A DNA stretch of 64,000 bases from Kalaharituber pfeilii (Eukaryota; Ascomycota; Pezizomycetes; Pezizales; Pezizaceae), in the NCBI GenBank assembly GCA_015179045.1, contig WHUZ01000033.1:553199-617198 (forward strand), in the 5' to 3' direction. A program made the position numbers and the translations under genes. A model generated the notes under the pieces. It had not been told where the DNA came from. It saw only the letters and a list, made by a program, of their open reading frames with translations, and searched no databases. This document shows, in pieces, positions 49,966 to 61,006 of the stretch. Each line of letters starts with the position of its first letter. Within the stretch, counting starts at the first letter, position 1.

Positions 49966-52526
49966 TGGTGCCGGCAGCTTAGTACCAACACCTTGTAACA
50001 TTTTGCTTGACACTTAGTCAGCAGTATTTTTTTTTTTTTTTTTTTTCCCGTTTGATGCCGCCGAACGGTCTTGCTCACCGTACGACGCCCAAACCCCCTT
50101 GACATTGCCTGCATAACAGTACTCCCCACCACCTCGAAATGGCACCATATAGTAAAAAAAGAAAGGCCTGCCGTGCTGCTTTCGAAATAGGCCGGAATAT
50201 ACTCCGTCAGCGCAAAGGATTATGCATACCAGTACTGTTGGAGCCAGAAGAAGGGCGTGAAGAGTTAGGTGAAGAGGTAGAGGAAGGGTCAGAGGAAGAG
50301 CTTGAGGGGGGTGCAGATGGAGAATTGGTGATGGCAGAAGATGCTTTTACACATTTAATGGCTATGGCTATAGCTGATCATGAGGGTACTGGCAGAGAAT
50401 GCAACATAAAGTATCACCGAGGGCCTCAAAGATCACGGCAAACATTATGGCGAGATCAAAAAAAAAAAGAAACTCTCCGGCAAGCAGCTGCTAATACTAC
50501 ACCAATTACCCAGTTCTTTTCCACGCATCCAATTCAAGTTCCGAGTCCAATACTACCTTTGCCTTCCAAGTCTGATTTAATTCGGACAGCAATCACCGAT
50601 CTTAAAATACTTCTCCAGTCAAAAAAGGCACCAATCGGTCAAAACCTTATGCGACATACTGCAGTACTTCAATTTATGCAGTTGCAGCTTAAAAGACCAG
50701 ACGCTACTCGCAAAGAACTCTCATTATGTATTGCAGAGGCCTTTAGTCGTGGAGAGAATACTGCTCGACGAATACATATCTGGGAGAAGTCATGGATTAC
50801 TTCTCGCTATATCAAAGTGGGTATGCGAGGGAAGTATGCGAAGGTTTCTAGCTGGCTGAATGATGAAGGAGTCTTACTTGCTATACGAGAATATATTACA
50901 TCCGTTGGTGAGAAGCTGACCTCCCATGGTCTTGCTCAGGCTATTACTGCATATCTAAAAGAGGAGGATATTGTTAATGGGGCCGATAAGCTAGAGAATT
51001 CAATATCTGAGCGAACTGCAAGAACCTGGTTGAATAAGCTTGGTTTTCAATGGAAAGATGTACGAAAGGGGGTCTATATTGATGGCCATGAACGGGAGGA
51101 TGTAGTTGCTTACCGACAAAAAGTTTTTCTTCCTGCTCTTCAGAAATTGGAAGGATTAAGGCAGTGGGATGAGAAAGGCAATATTATCCCATCAGCAATA
51201 CCAGCCGGAGAGAAAGAAAAGATTTTTGTCACTCATGATGAGTCTACCTTTAATGCTAATGATGGAAAACGACAAATGTGGATTAAAGATAATGCACAAC
51301 CGCTTCGCAAAAAAGGTCGTGGGAAAGGCATTATGGTATCAGAATTCTTAACTCCTCGTGGTCGGCTTGCAGTACCTCCCAATATTAGTGCAGAAGGTCT
51401 TCCCCGCCGTCAAGCAACCGAATTTCTTGAATATGGTCAGGATAATTATTGGACAGGCGAAAAAATGGTGCAGCATGTAGTTGAGGTTGCAATTCCAATT
51501 TTTGAGCGAGCATTTCCTGGCTGTCAAGCTGTTTTTTCTTTTTGACAATGCATCCAATCATGCTGCCTTTGCTCCGGATGCCTTGGTTGTCAATGAGATG
51601 AATTTGGGCCCTGGAGGAAAGCAGCCAATCTTGCGTGAGGGTTTTATTCATGCGAAACAGCGTCCTCAAGCCATGGTCTTTCCTGACAACTATCCAGATC
51701 CTGCACTCCGCGGCAAACCAAAAGGTATAAAACAAATACTAATAGAGCGAGAACTTTGGCGTACAGGTATGTTTTCTTAATAAAATATAATCAATAACTA
51801 CTAATAGAAGACTTTGATATATAGGAATGAGACTTGATTGTAAGCCAAAATGCCAGGAGGGTATGAAAGACTGCTGCGCACGTCAATGCTTAAGGAATGA
51901 ACGTGATTTTAAAGAGCAGAAAGGCTACTTGCAAGAAGCTATAGAAGCTCGTGGTCATAGGGTAATATTTTATCCTAAATTCCATTGTGAATTGAATTTC
52001 ATTGAGTTCTTCTGGGCAGCAGCCAAAAGGCATGCACGAGAGAACTGTGAATACTCTCTTCAAGGCTTGCGGGATACTATTCCACAGTCTCTAGCCTCAG
52101 TATCAGAGACAACAATTTGGCGATTTTATCAAAAATGCCAACGGACAATGCAAGCATACCGCGATGGATGTCACTACGGCACTGCTGAATTCAAGGATCG
52201 AGTATACAAAAGCCATCGAAGAACCCGGAAGTGCAATAAATGATGCCAAGACTAGCTGACTAAGCGCCAAAATTGCCTATTCCGGTAATTTTTGCCTTCT
52301 TGGCGTATAACAATTTTTACCCTTTCCCATACAAAATGTCCTCTTTTATTTTCCTATTCACGTGTTCAGTTTTTTTTCTTATTTTTTTTTAATCTCGTAG
52401 AATTGTTCGCAATAGCAAATACTATCGATTTATGAGATTTAAAATTCCAGATCTATAGTTGTGGTGTTGTGGATACATGATTTGTCAACCCCTTAATTTG
52501 GTGTTGGTACTAAGCTGCCGGCACCA
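49966..52526 (+). mobile_element. TA-target DDE transposon, nearly intact
   Basis: Perfect 27-bp TIRs beginning TGGTGCCGGCAGCTTAGTAC (49966-49992 and 52500-52526), flanked by TA (49964-49965 and 52527-52528). It carries one gene spanning most of its length. Perfect TIRs and an almost uninterrupted gene suggest recent activity. Confidence 0.92.
50139..52243 (+). CDS. DDE transposase, one frameshift and one intron
   Basis: Cuts and joins the transposon ends in the nucleus. Frame from ATG 50139 to 51545. A run of six T at about 51532-51538 causes a +1 shift; one T fewer would join it to the frame that continues with FLFDNASNHAAFAPDALV. An intron at 51767-51824 (GTATGT donor, CTAAT branch, TAG acceptor; 58 bp) then leads to the last exon, ending 52243. 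Total about 681 aa. Candidate catalytic residues: D in VTHDESTFNANDG, D in FLFDNASNHA, E in HCELNFIEFFW. This layout fits a Tc1/mariner-like DDE_3 endonuclease, as does the TA target. The N-terminal ~200 residues are acidic then basic and probably bind DNA. The frameshift may be a real mutation or a homopolymer sequencing error. Confidence 0.85.
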
Positions 52527-52741
52527 TACATTTCTGAAAAATCTACAGCACAAAATAGTCCTGTTACTTTTCGAAAAACATTTACTTTACTTTAGATTTG
52601 CTACGAACCGCCCCCACTCAACGCAACCCCACACCACACCGCACCGCACCGCACCAAAAGGAGGCTCTTTGTATCCGAAAAATAGCAAGAAATGCTGGAT
52701 CTGGATATTAATTAATAGAATATTTAAGTCTTGCCTTCTAG

Positions 52742-52743
<2 letters not shown>

Positions 52744-52772
<29 letters not shown>

Positions 52773-54140
52773 CATTACTCGCATGCCGCCCTATGGGCTA
52801 TGGCGAGGTATATATAAACTAAAGAAAAGAAACTAAATCACTAAATACATGTGTTTCCCGCGTGTCCTTCGTGATGCGGGTAGTTTCCACCCAGAGCCGT
52901 GTCTAGGACCTGTCTACTTCCTTCCCCTGTTTGTCTCATACACGTCTGCCTTCAACCACCTTCCTCCGAGTCTGACTTTCCCGATGTCCTTTGGTGTCTC
53001 CAGGTAAGCTACCACGGAACTCGTCTGCTTGCCTTCCTCGAGTAGGATTGTCTTTTTGCGTAGCCACCTTATCCCTGTGATCTTGCCTATATCGTTGGAA
53101 GTCTCCAACCATCTTTGGACGTTCCCCAAGTCTTTCCTCAGGGCTATTCCGTGTATGACTATGCCTTGCCTCGCAGTGGGGCAGTTCGGGGGCTGGGGTC
53201 TGGTTTTGCGTGGGATAGGGGCCGGGGTGGCGGCGGGTGTCGTTGGTTCGGGTTCGGGGTTGTGGTGGGGGATGGTGTCGTGGGGGAGGCTCCCGAGGGA
53301 GCCGCCAGTTCATCGACCGCAGGAGAGGAGGCAATCTTCTTGGCTTCCTTCTTGTTCAGCTGTCTTTTTATCTGGTACGGGGTTGTCTGTGACGGCTGTT
53401 TGCCCTTCCTCTTCCTCGCTGACGATGTCGATGTCTTGGGTGCTACCCCTTCGGAAACGTGTTCCTCCGAGAGTAGCACGTAGTAGTTGAAGCTGCGGGC
53501 TTCTGGTGTTGGTTCCTCCGGCGCCGTGTCTACACACGTGATCTGACCGAGACCCAGCGTCTGTGGCGGTGGTGGAGGCGGTGGTGGCGGTGCGGGTGGT
53601 AGCCGTGTCGGCGGGGTGTCAATTGTCGTAATGGGGCTGAGCCCCATTGGCTGTGGCGGTGGTGGCGGCGGTGGTGGGGGGACCGATGGAGGGCGTAGGC
53701 AGACGTCGGGTTTCGTTGGGTTACCCGTGAAGGTAAAGCCCAGGTAGTCCCCTTTCTCCGGTCCGTTGTCGTCTTTCGAATCCCCCCACATTAGGTGTTT
53801 CCAGTACTCGGCGAGGGTTTGGAAGAAGGCTTCTTTTCCCTCCCAGTTCATGGCATCCCAGGGTATCGTTGAGGGCCTCCTGGGTCGTGGCTGTGGGAAT
53901 CTCCCCTTTGGCGGCATTGTTTATTGGCTGTGGGGTCCTTATCCGTGAGTGTCTATTGGTGTTTGGTGCCGACTTGGTGTGGCGGCAACGGTGGTGGTGG
54001 AGCTGATGGATTCTCGGAATTTCTCCCCTCGGAGGAAAAACGCTCTGTCGGGTATTTGAGAATAAAAATTAGATCAAAAGACTCAGCTCGCTGAGTGCTT
54101 TCGAACTATGTAAATTTCAGCGGGGGGGACGTTGTGGTTG
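52744..54140 (-). mobile_element. ORF1-only LINE-A derivative, apparently full length
   Basis: About 1.4 kb between perfect 13-bp duplications TTGCCTTCTAGCA (52731-52743 and 54141-54153). On the minus strand: ~220-bp 5' leader, ORF1 (53917-52914), CCCGC/GCGGG hairpin with a ...ACATGTATTT palindrome (52840-52880), LINE-A 3' hairpin with ATA loop and poly(A). No trace of ORF2. It interrupts the remnant transposase of the host element. Confidence 0.9.
52914..53917 (-). pseudogene. LINE ORF1 protein, one frameshift
   Basis: Start at 53917 (MPPKGRFPQPRPRRPSTIP). The N-terminal region has WDAMNWEGKEAFFQTLAEYW, then two PPPPPP tracts and Ser/Thr/Pro-rich linkers with a basic KRKGKQPS patch. The first frame stops at 53159. 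The conserved C-terminal module (GIVIHGIALRKDLGNVQRWL, KTSSVV-like, VRLGGRWLKADVYE) continues in the next frame to 52914, ending TNRGRK. Expected role: RNA-binding ORF1 protein of a LINE. The CCHC knuckles usual at this position are absent, as in the two related copies. Confidence 0.78.
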
Positions 54141-54365
54141 TTGCCTTCTAGCAGAGTTTTTACCATGGTTGAGATATCGATTAGCTGCAATATGATCATT
54201 CCTATCTACTAGCTCCTGAAGCTCCTCTAAGTCCTCCTCTTCTTCCTCTGAACTATATTCTGAGTCAAACTCCGAATCTAAATCATACTCCATTGCTGTC
54301 ATCAAAACATCGATTTCAGCATCTATTTTCTTCTGTATTGACGCTTTTTGGCTTATACGAGGCAT
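54141..54365 (-). pseudogene. transposase-like N-terminal fragment of the outer element
   Basis: ATG at 54365: MPRISQKASIQKKIDAEI, then an acidic stretch (FDSEYSSEEEEEDLEELQEL) and ANRYLNHGKN, cut by the LINE derivative at 54140. The frame resumes at 52730 for about 45 codons, then stops. Acidic N-termini of this sort precede PIF/Harbinger-like DDE transposases in fungi, but no catalytic domain remains here. Function inferred from position only. Confidence 0.5.
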
Positions 54366-54558
54366 TGCGAATCTGTAGTTGTGTTGATATGCGGGGTAGG
54401 GGTGAATGAGACTACAATTACAGAGTACAAGCTTTAGCTTTTTTTTCATTTTGGACCGGTCATCAATTGCCGGCCACAAATGGCTAGACGTACAGGGATA
54501 TGAAATGTACAAATGTTCCATTTACTTTACTGTAGATAATTGATGACCACCGCTAGTA

Positions 54559-55764
54559 TATGCGAAAGTAGCGATTTTCCAATGGTCAGTGCTTTGCCAG
54601 TAGGAACAATTTGTCGGTGGTAGCAACGTTGCGGAATGACTTGACAGGTTGTGTTAGCGAGAAGTAACTGGCCGATCAATGGTATTACCAGTAGTACGTT
54701 ACCGTCGTGATCGTCTTTACCCAAAGCTAGTGGCACATAGTAGTACATAGTACTTGTGCTGAGGCAGTGTTCCGAAGTAGACCAGTGCAGTTCATGAATA
54801 AACCAGTTTATACTAGTATAGGAATTAGTCTATTCGCGAATAGAGTAGTTGGTTCGCGAACCGGCAAATGTTCCCCTGGACTTCTCATTACCCTTCTGCG
54901 GATTTGTTATTGTTTTACGTCCCGACGGTTGGATCTGTTATTGTTTTACGTCCCCGACGATGACAGAGACGGGTGCTACGCAGCAGCCAACAAGGCGCGC
55001 ACCCCGCAGTCCGCCAACGATGCCCATCCAACGCTGGTGCCTTACGTTCCCGTCCTAATGTAGTCAGCGTCTGGTTGCGAGACTAGTCCTACTGGTTTAC
55101 CATCCACGCACATCGAGCGTCCCTCTGCGCTGCCTGGTAGAGAAGTCACCCACTGGAACCCCCACTCGGAATTGCACACCACAGGATTTCCTATTGCGGA
55201 ATGTGCACCCGATGCCGCATGATGTGTTGGCCGGTTGAGAAATCGATTACAGTAGAGTGGTGATGATGACGATTCACTCTGCTCTCTTAGAGGGCAGGCG
55301 CTTGGCAGGCGCTTGGCAGGCGCTTGGCAGGCGCTTGGCAGACTACGGTGCAGCAGAGTCTGGGCACGAGCACACAGAATGCCCCACAAGGCACACAAGG
55401 CACACACCCTGCATTTCCGCCCTCCAACTCCCAACCTGTTGCAGTACGTTGCCGTCCGAGAAGTCGCATTCTGCTGCGCCTTGTTCCAACCAGGTCTTGT
55501 TTCGCTGCCTTGCTCCTCTGCATGCACGAAATGTGTCACTAACAGAGGCTGTGCAACAGGACACTCCTATGCGGAATGCGTACCTGATGCCGCATGATGT
55601 GTTGGCCGGTTGAGAAATTGATTACATGACAGTGGCAGTGACGACGATTCCCTCACAAGAAATGTCTCTATACCAACGTGAACTCTGGTGGTAAACCCTC
55701 CGGAGCATTCTGGTAGAGTTTGATTTCGCATTACCCTGCCTCTATTAATTTACCTTCTGCTTCA
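54559..55764 (+). promoter_or_regulatory. NLR3 upstream region
   Basis: Conserved module with TTCGCGAA palindromes (about 54835 and 54854), the TGTTATTGTTTTACGTCCC direct repeat (54905-54955), a GCAGGCGCTTG repeat expanded to four copies (55290-55340) and AAGGCACACA motifs. It lacks the LINE-A tail of the NLR1 and NLR2 leaders (empty site 55681-55693). The outer transposon 49842-54553 lies immediately upstream. Confidence 0.5.
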
Positions 55765-58700
55765 ATGGACCCCTTCACACTCGCAACCGGTATTACAGGA
55801 TTTCTTGCAATTGCACTCGATGTCGGTAAGATACTGTCAGAATATATCTGCGAGTATAAATCGGCGCCAACGGATGCCCAGACCCTGCTAGAAGAGATAA
55901 CAGCTCTGAGCGACATGCTGAAGCAGCTGGTCAAGTTTCTGGAAGAGGAGGATGTCAAACAAGACTTCCATGAGACCTCGGTTCTATGCCGGGTCATTGA
56001 CCTCTGCAAGGGTAAAATTACGAGCTTGCGCTCCACTCTGGTAAAGTTGAAAAAGTCTGGTGGTTTTACAGACCGCCTCAGATGGCCTTTCCGCAAGCAA
56101 GAGTGCATGGATCTGGCCTCAACTTTGCATCACTGTGCTCAGACACTCCAGTTCTCACTTACTATTGCGAATTGGTATTATAGTTTTATTCCAATTTAAA
56201 TTTGAGTGATTCTAACTGACACACAATTCAAAGAGTGAACTGCTTTCGAAAACGTCAAAAGAGGTGATTGCGAAACTCTCCGACCAACGACAATGGATGG
56301 ACAACCTTACATTATCGCTCCGCAACGTGCCAGAGTATACAGCAGAAATAAGGGCGACCCTGTTGAGCCTGCTGTTCAAAATTGACAACATGGCAACAAA
56401 TATGCAGGAAATCAAGGACACAGTTCAGAGTTTACATCAAAATATGGACGGTACGGCTCCACTGCCTCATCTCCTTGTGCCACTCAAGATACATCTCTGC
56501 TAACCCCTGGCACTCAGCTGAGAATATGGAGAAGTTGCTCACTTGGTTATCACCACTCGAGCCACACAAAAGACATCAAGCAGTCCAAGCAAGCCGGGCC
56601 AAGGGCACAGGGAAGTGGCTCTTGCAGAGTGAGCAGTTCCAGTTATGGATAGAGGGCAAAACGAACCACCATCAGTCAAGCCAAGTTCTAGGCTGCTTTG
56701 GCGAGCCAGGTGCCGGCAAAACGGTGATTGCGTACGTATACCATAAAACCTCCTTATCATGCACTCGAAGTATTCAGGCTAAAACCGGCCCTACTAAGCT
56801 CACTTATCATGGATTACATCTCTACCACCTTTTCTGAGAGACGGCCATTAATTGGAATCACCTTCTTATATTGCGACTATCGGGACAAGCAGGAACAAAC
56901 TCTGGTGCACATTCTTGGCAGCTTCATAAAGCAGCTCGTATTACAATGTACACACGCAGGAATCCAGCTGCCTGAAGTTGTCCGAAGCACTTACAAAACT
57001 GCTCAGAAATCTCAGATAAGGCTGGATCGTAGGACCGGCATCAACCTGATGAAAGATTTTCTACAAGAGCTTGGCAGTACCTTCATCTTGATTGATGCAC
57101 TCGATGAGTTGCAAGACACGACAAGAACCAACTTTCTCCAGGTGATCGATGATATCATGCACTTGAAAACAAACCTGCGCATTTTCTTCACTGCCAGACC
57201 ACATGTTCAAGAGGAGGTCAACCGCCATCTAAGCATTGAGATGAAAACATTAAAATTGTAGCACACGAAGAGGATATTCGGGCATACCTAGTACACAAAA
57301 TTCAATCTGACAATAAAGACGCTATGAATGACCATTTGAGCAGAGAAATATTGGAGATAATACCAAAGAAAGCAGCGGGAATGTAGGATCCCCTTCATAA
57401 TTATGTATGACGCAATGGATAACATTTCTTGCATAGGTTCTTACTAGCAGCACTACATATCGACATGATCCTGGATGAACTCACGATATCCAAGAGACGG
57501 TCTGCTCTTTCCAACGTGCTGCCAGGCCTTCATGCAGCCTATGACGGAACCATAGAGAGGATGCAGGAATCGCCACGTCGATTTGAACTAGGCATGAAAG
57601 TGCTTATGTGGATATACTTAGCTGAAAGGGCGTTGAAAGTGATAGAACTTCAACATGCACTGTCAGTTGAAGATGGAGCCGAGGCATTGGACCCTGACAA
57701 CTTTCCATCTGAAAGCACCTTACTACACTGCTGCTGTGGGTTGGTGACGGTGGACAACGAGACATCAACCGTTCGTCTTGTGCATTATACTCTCCAGGAG
57801 TATTTTAACTTGTATGAGGAAAAATACTTTCCATATGGCCATAGCTTGATTGCACGGGCCTGTCTGACATATCTGACTTTTCCTGGTCTCGCCGGTGACG
57901 CTTTTGAGGATATAGAAAATCTATCTTCGTCAGAACGTTATTCCAAAGTGCAGCGGCTCAGACGAGGGATAGAGGTTGAATATGCGTTGTTTGTTTATGC
58001 AGCCTCTCAATGGGGCCACCACGCAAGAAGGCAATGTGATAACGTCACTTATGATCTTGCTATTACCCTCCTTCAGCGGGAGAAACCTTCTCCGGGCATT
58101 CTAGAGCTCACGTGTACTTCCTGTCAGGTCAAGGGCTGGGATTGCCGCCGAGGTAGTCTTCACGTTGCTGCTCTTTTCGGCATTGAGGGCATCTTCCGCA
58201 AATTGCTTCAAGATTCGGATCCCAACGAGGAATCCGAGTGTGGTAGCACAGCGTTATCCTACGCTGCTGGGAATGGCCATGAGGGCATCGTTCGGATCCT
58301 TCCCCAGCAAGCAGATGTTGATGTAAATGCAGCAGGTAGTCCCTGCTACGCAATACCACTTTGGAAGGCAGTTACAAATGGTCATGCAGCAATAGTGAGG
58401 CTGCTTCTTGAGCACGAGGACATTCATGTCAACATTCATGTCGAAGGTGAAGACAACCCGGAATACAAATACACGCCACTTCATATTGCAGCCCGTAAGG
58501 GCGATGAGTCCATAATGCACTTACTACTGGAGCGACATGACATTAAGGTTAATGTTTATACACACGACGATAGAACACCCCTCGGCCTTGCTATGGAGCA
58601 TAAAAATGAAGTCATAATCCGTTTGCTGTTTGAGCGACCGGACATTGAGGTCAAGCTCTGGGAAGTAGGGGCAACTGGTTCAAGGGCTGCAGTTCGCATT

Positions 58701-60266
58701 CTACTGGACGAAACTGGTATGGATATTAATCTTCGCGATGAGTATGGCAACACACTACTCAACCATGCAGTTAACTACAGAAACGGGGACATAGTCCACT
58801 TCTTGCTCGGCCGAAGTGATTTAGATCTCAATCTGGCTGATGAAGATGGCAACACACCGTTCTACGTTGCAGTGAACTGCGGTTATGTTCACATAGTCCG
58901 CTTACTACTCACCCGAAGCGATATAGATATCAATCTGGCCAATAAGGACAGAAAAACACCACTCTGCCATGCAGTTGAACAGCGTTGCGAGGATATTGTC
59001 CGCTTACTACTCGACCGCAGCGATATAGATGTCAATCTGGCCGATAAGAATGGCGAAACACCACTCCACTATGCAGCTAGATGGAACGAGAGCACAGTCC
59101 GCTTACTACTCGACCGCAGCGATATAGATATCAATCTGGCCGATAAGGACGGCAAAACACCACTCCACTATGCAGCTAACTGGAGTAATAACGAGAGCAC
59201 AGTCCGCTTACTACTCGACCACAGTGATAAAGATATTAATCTGGCCGATAAGGACGGCAAAACACCACTCCACTATGCAGCTGCATGGAGAAATAATGAG
59301 AACACAGTCCGCTTACTACTCGATCACAGTGATATAGATATCAATCTGGCCGACAAGGACGGCAAAACACCACTCCACTATGCAGCTAACTGGAGTCATA
59401 ACGAGAGCACAGTCCGCTTACTACTCGACCGCAGCGATAAAGATATCAATCTGGCCGATAAGGACGGCAAAACACCACTCCACTATGCAGCTGGAAAGAG
59501 TGATAACGAGAGCACAGTCCGCTTACTACTCGACCGCAGTGATATAGATATCAATCTGGCCGATAAGGACGGCAAAACGCTACTCCACTATGCAGCAGTT
59601 GCATGGAGAAATAACGAGAGCACAGTCCGCTTACTACTCGATTACAGCGATATAGATATCAATCTGGCCGATAAGGACGGCAAAACACCACTCTACTGGG
59701 CAGTTAAAGATGGTCTTGAGGATACTGTCCGCTTACTACTTGACCGGAGCGATATAGATGTCAATCTGGCCGATAAGGACGGCAAAACACCACTCCACTA
59801 TGCAGCTGCTAGTTGGAGTGTTAACAAGAGCACAGTCCGCTTACTACTCGACCACAGAGATATAGATATCAATCTGGCCGCTAAGAACGGCAAAACACCA
59901 CTCTACTGGGCAGTTTGCAATGGTCATAAGGATAGTGTCCGCTTACTGCTCGACCGAAGCGATATAGATATCAATCTGGCCGCTAAGAACGGCAAAACAC
60001 CACTCTACTGTGCAGTTGAAAGGAATGACACCAAAACGAGCTGGGGTAAAGTATTGCGCCTCGAGGGCATAGTTCGCTTACTACTCGACCGAAGTGATAT
60101 AGATATCAATCTGGCCGATAAAAAGGGCACAACACCACTGTCATTGGCAGTTGAAAAAGGGCACCATACCATAGCTCAATTAATCCGTGATCGAACCGGG
60201 CAATCCAGTACGCAGCTACCATATTCCCCTGGCCGGAAACGAAAGCTGAGCAAGGTCGAAACTTAG
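55765..60266 (+). pseudogene. NLR3: helical N-domain / NACHT / ankyrin STAND protein, 1-nt deletion
   Basis: Same architecture and exon plan as NLR2: 55765-56174, 56236-56450, 56518-56731, 56778-57382 and 57437-60266, introns 61, 67, 46 and 54 bp. The first acceptor is GAG instead of TAG. P-loop GEPGAGKT and FILIDALDEL are kept. Exon 4 is 605 rather than 606 nt: one base is missing in the A-run near 57252, giving a stop at 57259-57261. Exon 5 is uninterrupted for about 943 codons, with the winged-helix region and the longest open ankyrin array, ending RKRKLSKVET. If the missing base is an error, the protein would be about 1424 aa. The upstream ankyrin units differ from those of NLR1 and NLR2, while the distal ones are nearly identical to one another. 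Confidence 0.88.
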
Positions 60267-60898
60267 ATGCTAGTCTTTCAGAATTCTTCCTCTTGTATAG
60301 ATGTAGCCGGGATGTTGTTAAAAATTGCGTATATCGACATTCTAAGTTGAATCTTTCTATGACTGTTACCAGTAAATGTTTCTAGTTGTACTTGTTCCAA
60401 TTTCATTTCTCCATTTGATTTTGTATTCATATAGTTTCGCTCTTTAGCTTCCTAGGAATAGCTACCCTTGTGCACGAACCTCACCCAATTCGCGAGAGGA
60501 CGATAGTACCCACGAGTAAGCATGTGAATACACAGGCTGGGCTGACAAAAAGTAAGAGCTCCGCCAATCAGACCGTAAATCTGCTTCCTACTTGAGCAGG
60601 AAGCTTTCTATAAGTTCACTTTCCAAAACGAGACAAACAAGAAATCTACAGTACCAAGGATTCCCATGTTTCCACCCCACCTTAGTTTAAATGGATGAAA
60701 ACAACTAGTAGACGTCTTTTGATTTGAAGTGAAAAGTACCTTGCTTAGATTCTCCTTCTACTCCAGAAGAGCTTTCGGCGTGTGGGCGACCTTACACTGC
60801 CTACGTGATAGTATCGTAACCAGCTGCAAACTACCACCAACAAACCTATCAGAATATAGTACAGCAATGCAAGCAATTATTTGCAAATCATACTCCAG
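60267..60898 (+). other. NLR3 3' flank
   Basis: No gene recognised. Nearly identical to 27832-28474. The first ~180 bp are also shared with the 3' flanks of NLR1 and NLR2, so they probably contain the 3' UTR and terminator. Confidence 0.6.
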
Positions 60899-60996
60899 TC
60901 AAGCCTGCCTCCGGGCTTTGAGGGTCTAGACCCAGGGGGCCTGTCATGGCGAACAGTTGCAAGCGGGGTCACGTGAAAAAAAAAAAAAAAAAAAAA
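60899..60996 (+). mobile_element. LINE-B tail retroposon (98 bp)
   Basis: TCAAGCCTGCCTCCGGGC to GTCACGTG plus poly(A), flanked by perfect 10-bp duplications CATACTCCAG (60889-60898 and 60997-61006). Orthologous to 28475-28571. Confidence 0.9.
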
Positions 60997-61006
60997 CATA
61001 CTCCAG

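Larger units (their letters stand above)
49842..54553. mobile_element. TIR DNA transposon remnant with two nested insertions
   Basis: A ~49-bp perfect TIR starting GCGGTGGTCATCAATTATCT (49842-49890 and 54505-54553). TAGTA flanks both sides (49837-49841, 54554-54558) and occurs once at the empty site in the duplicate (near 24330). Because TIR and flank overlap, the duplication could be 3-5 bp. Minus the nested DDE transposon (49966-52526) and ORF1-only LINE (52744-54140), it is only about 740 bp, an internally deleted copy retaining the first part of a transposase-like ORF. The superfamily is uncertain; PIF/Harbinger is possible. Confidence 0.82.
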
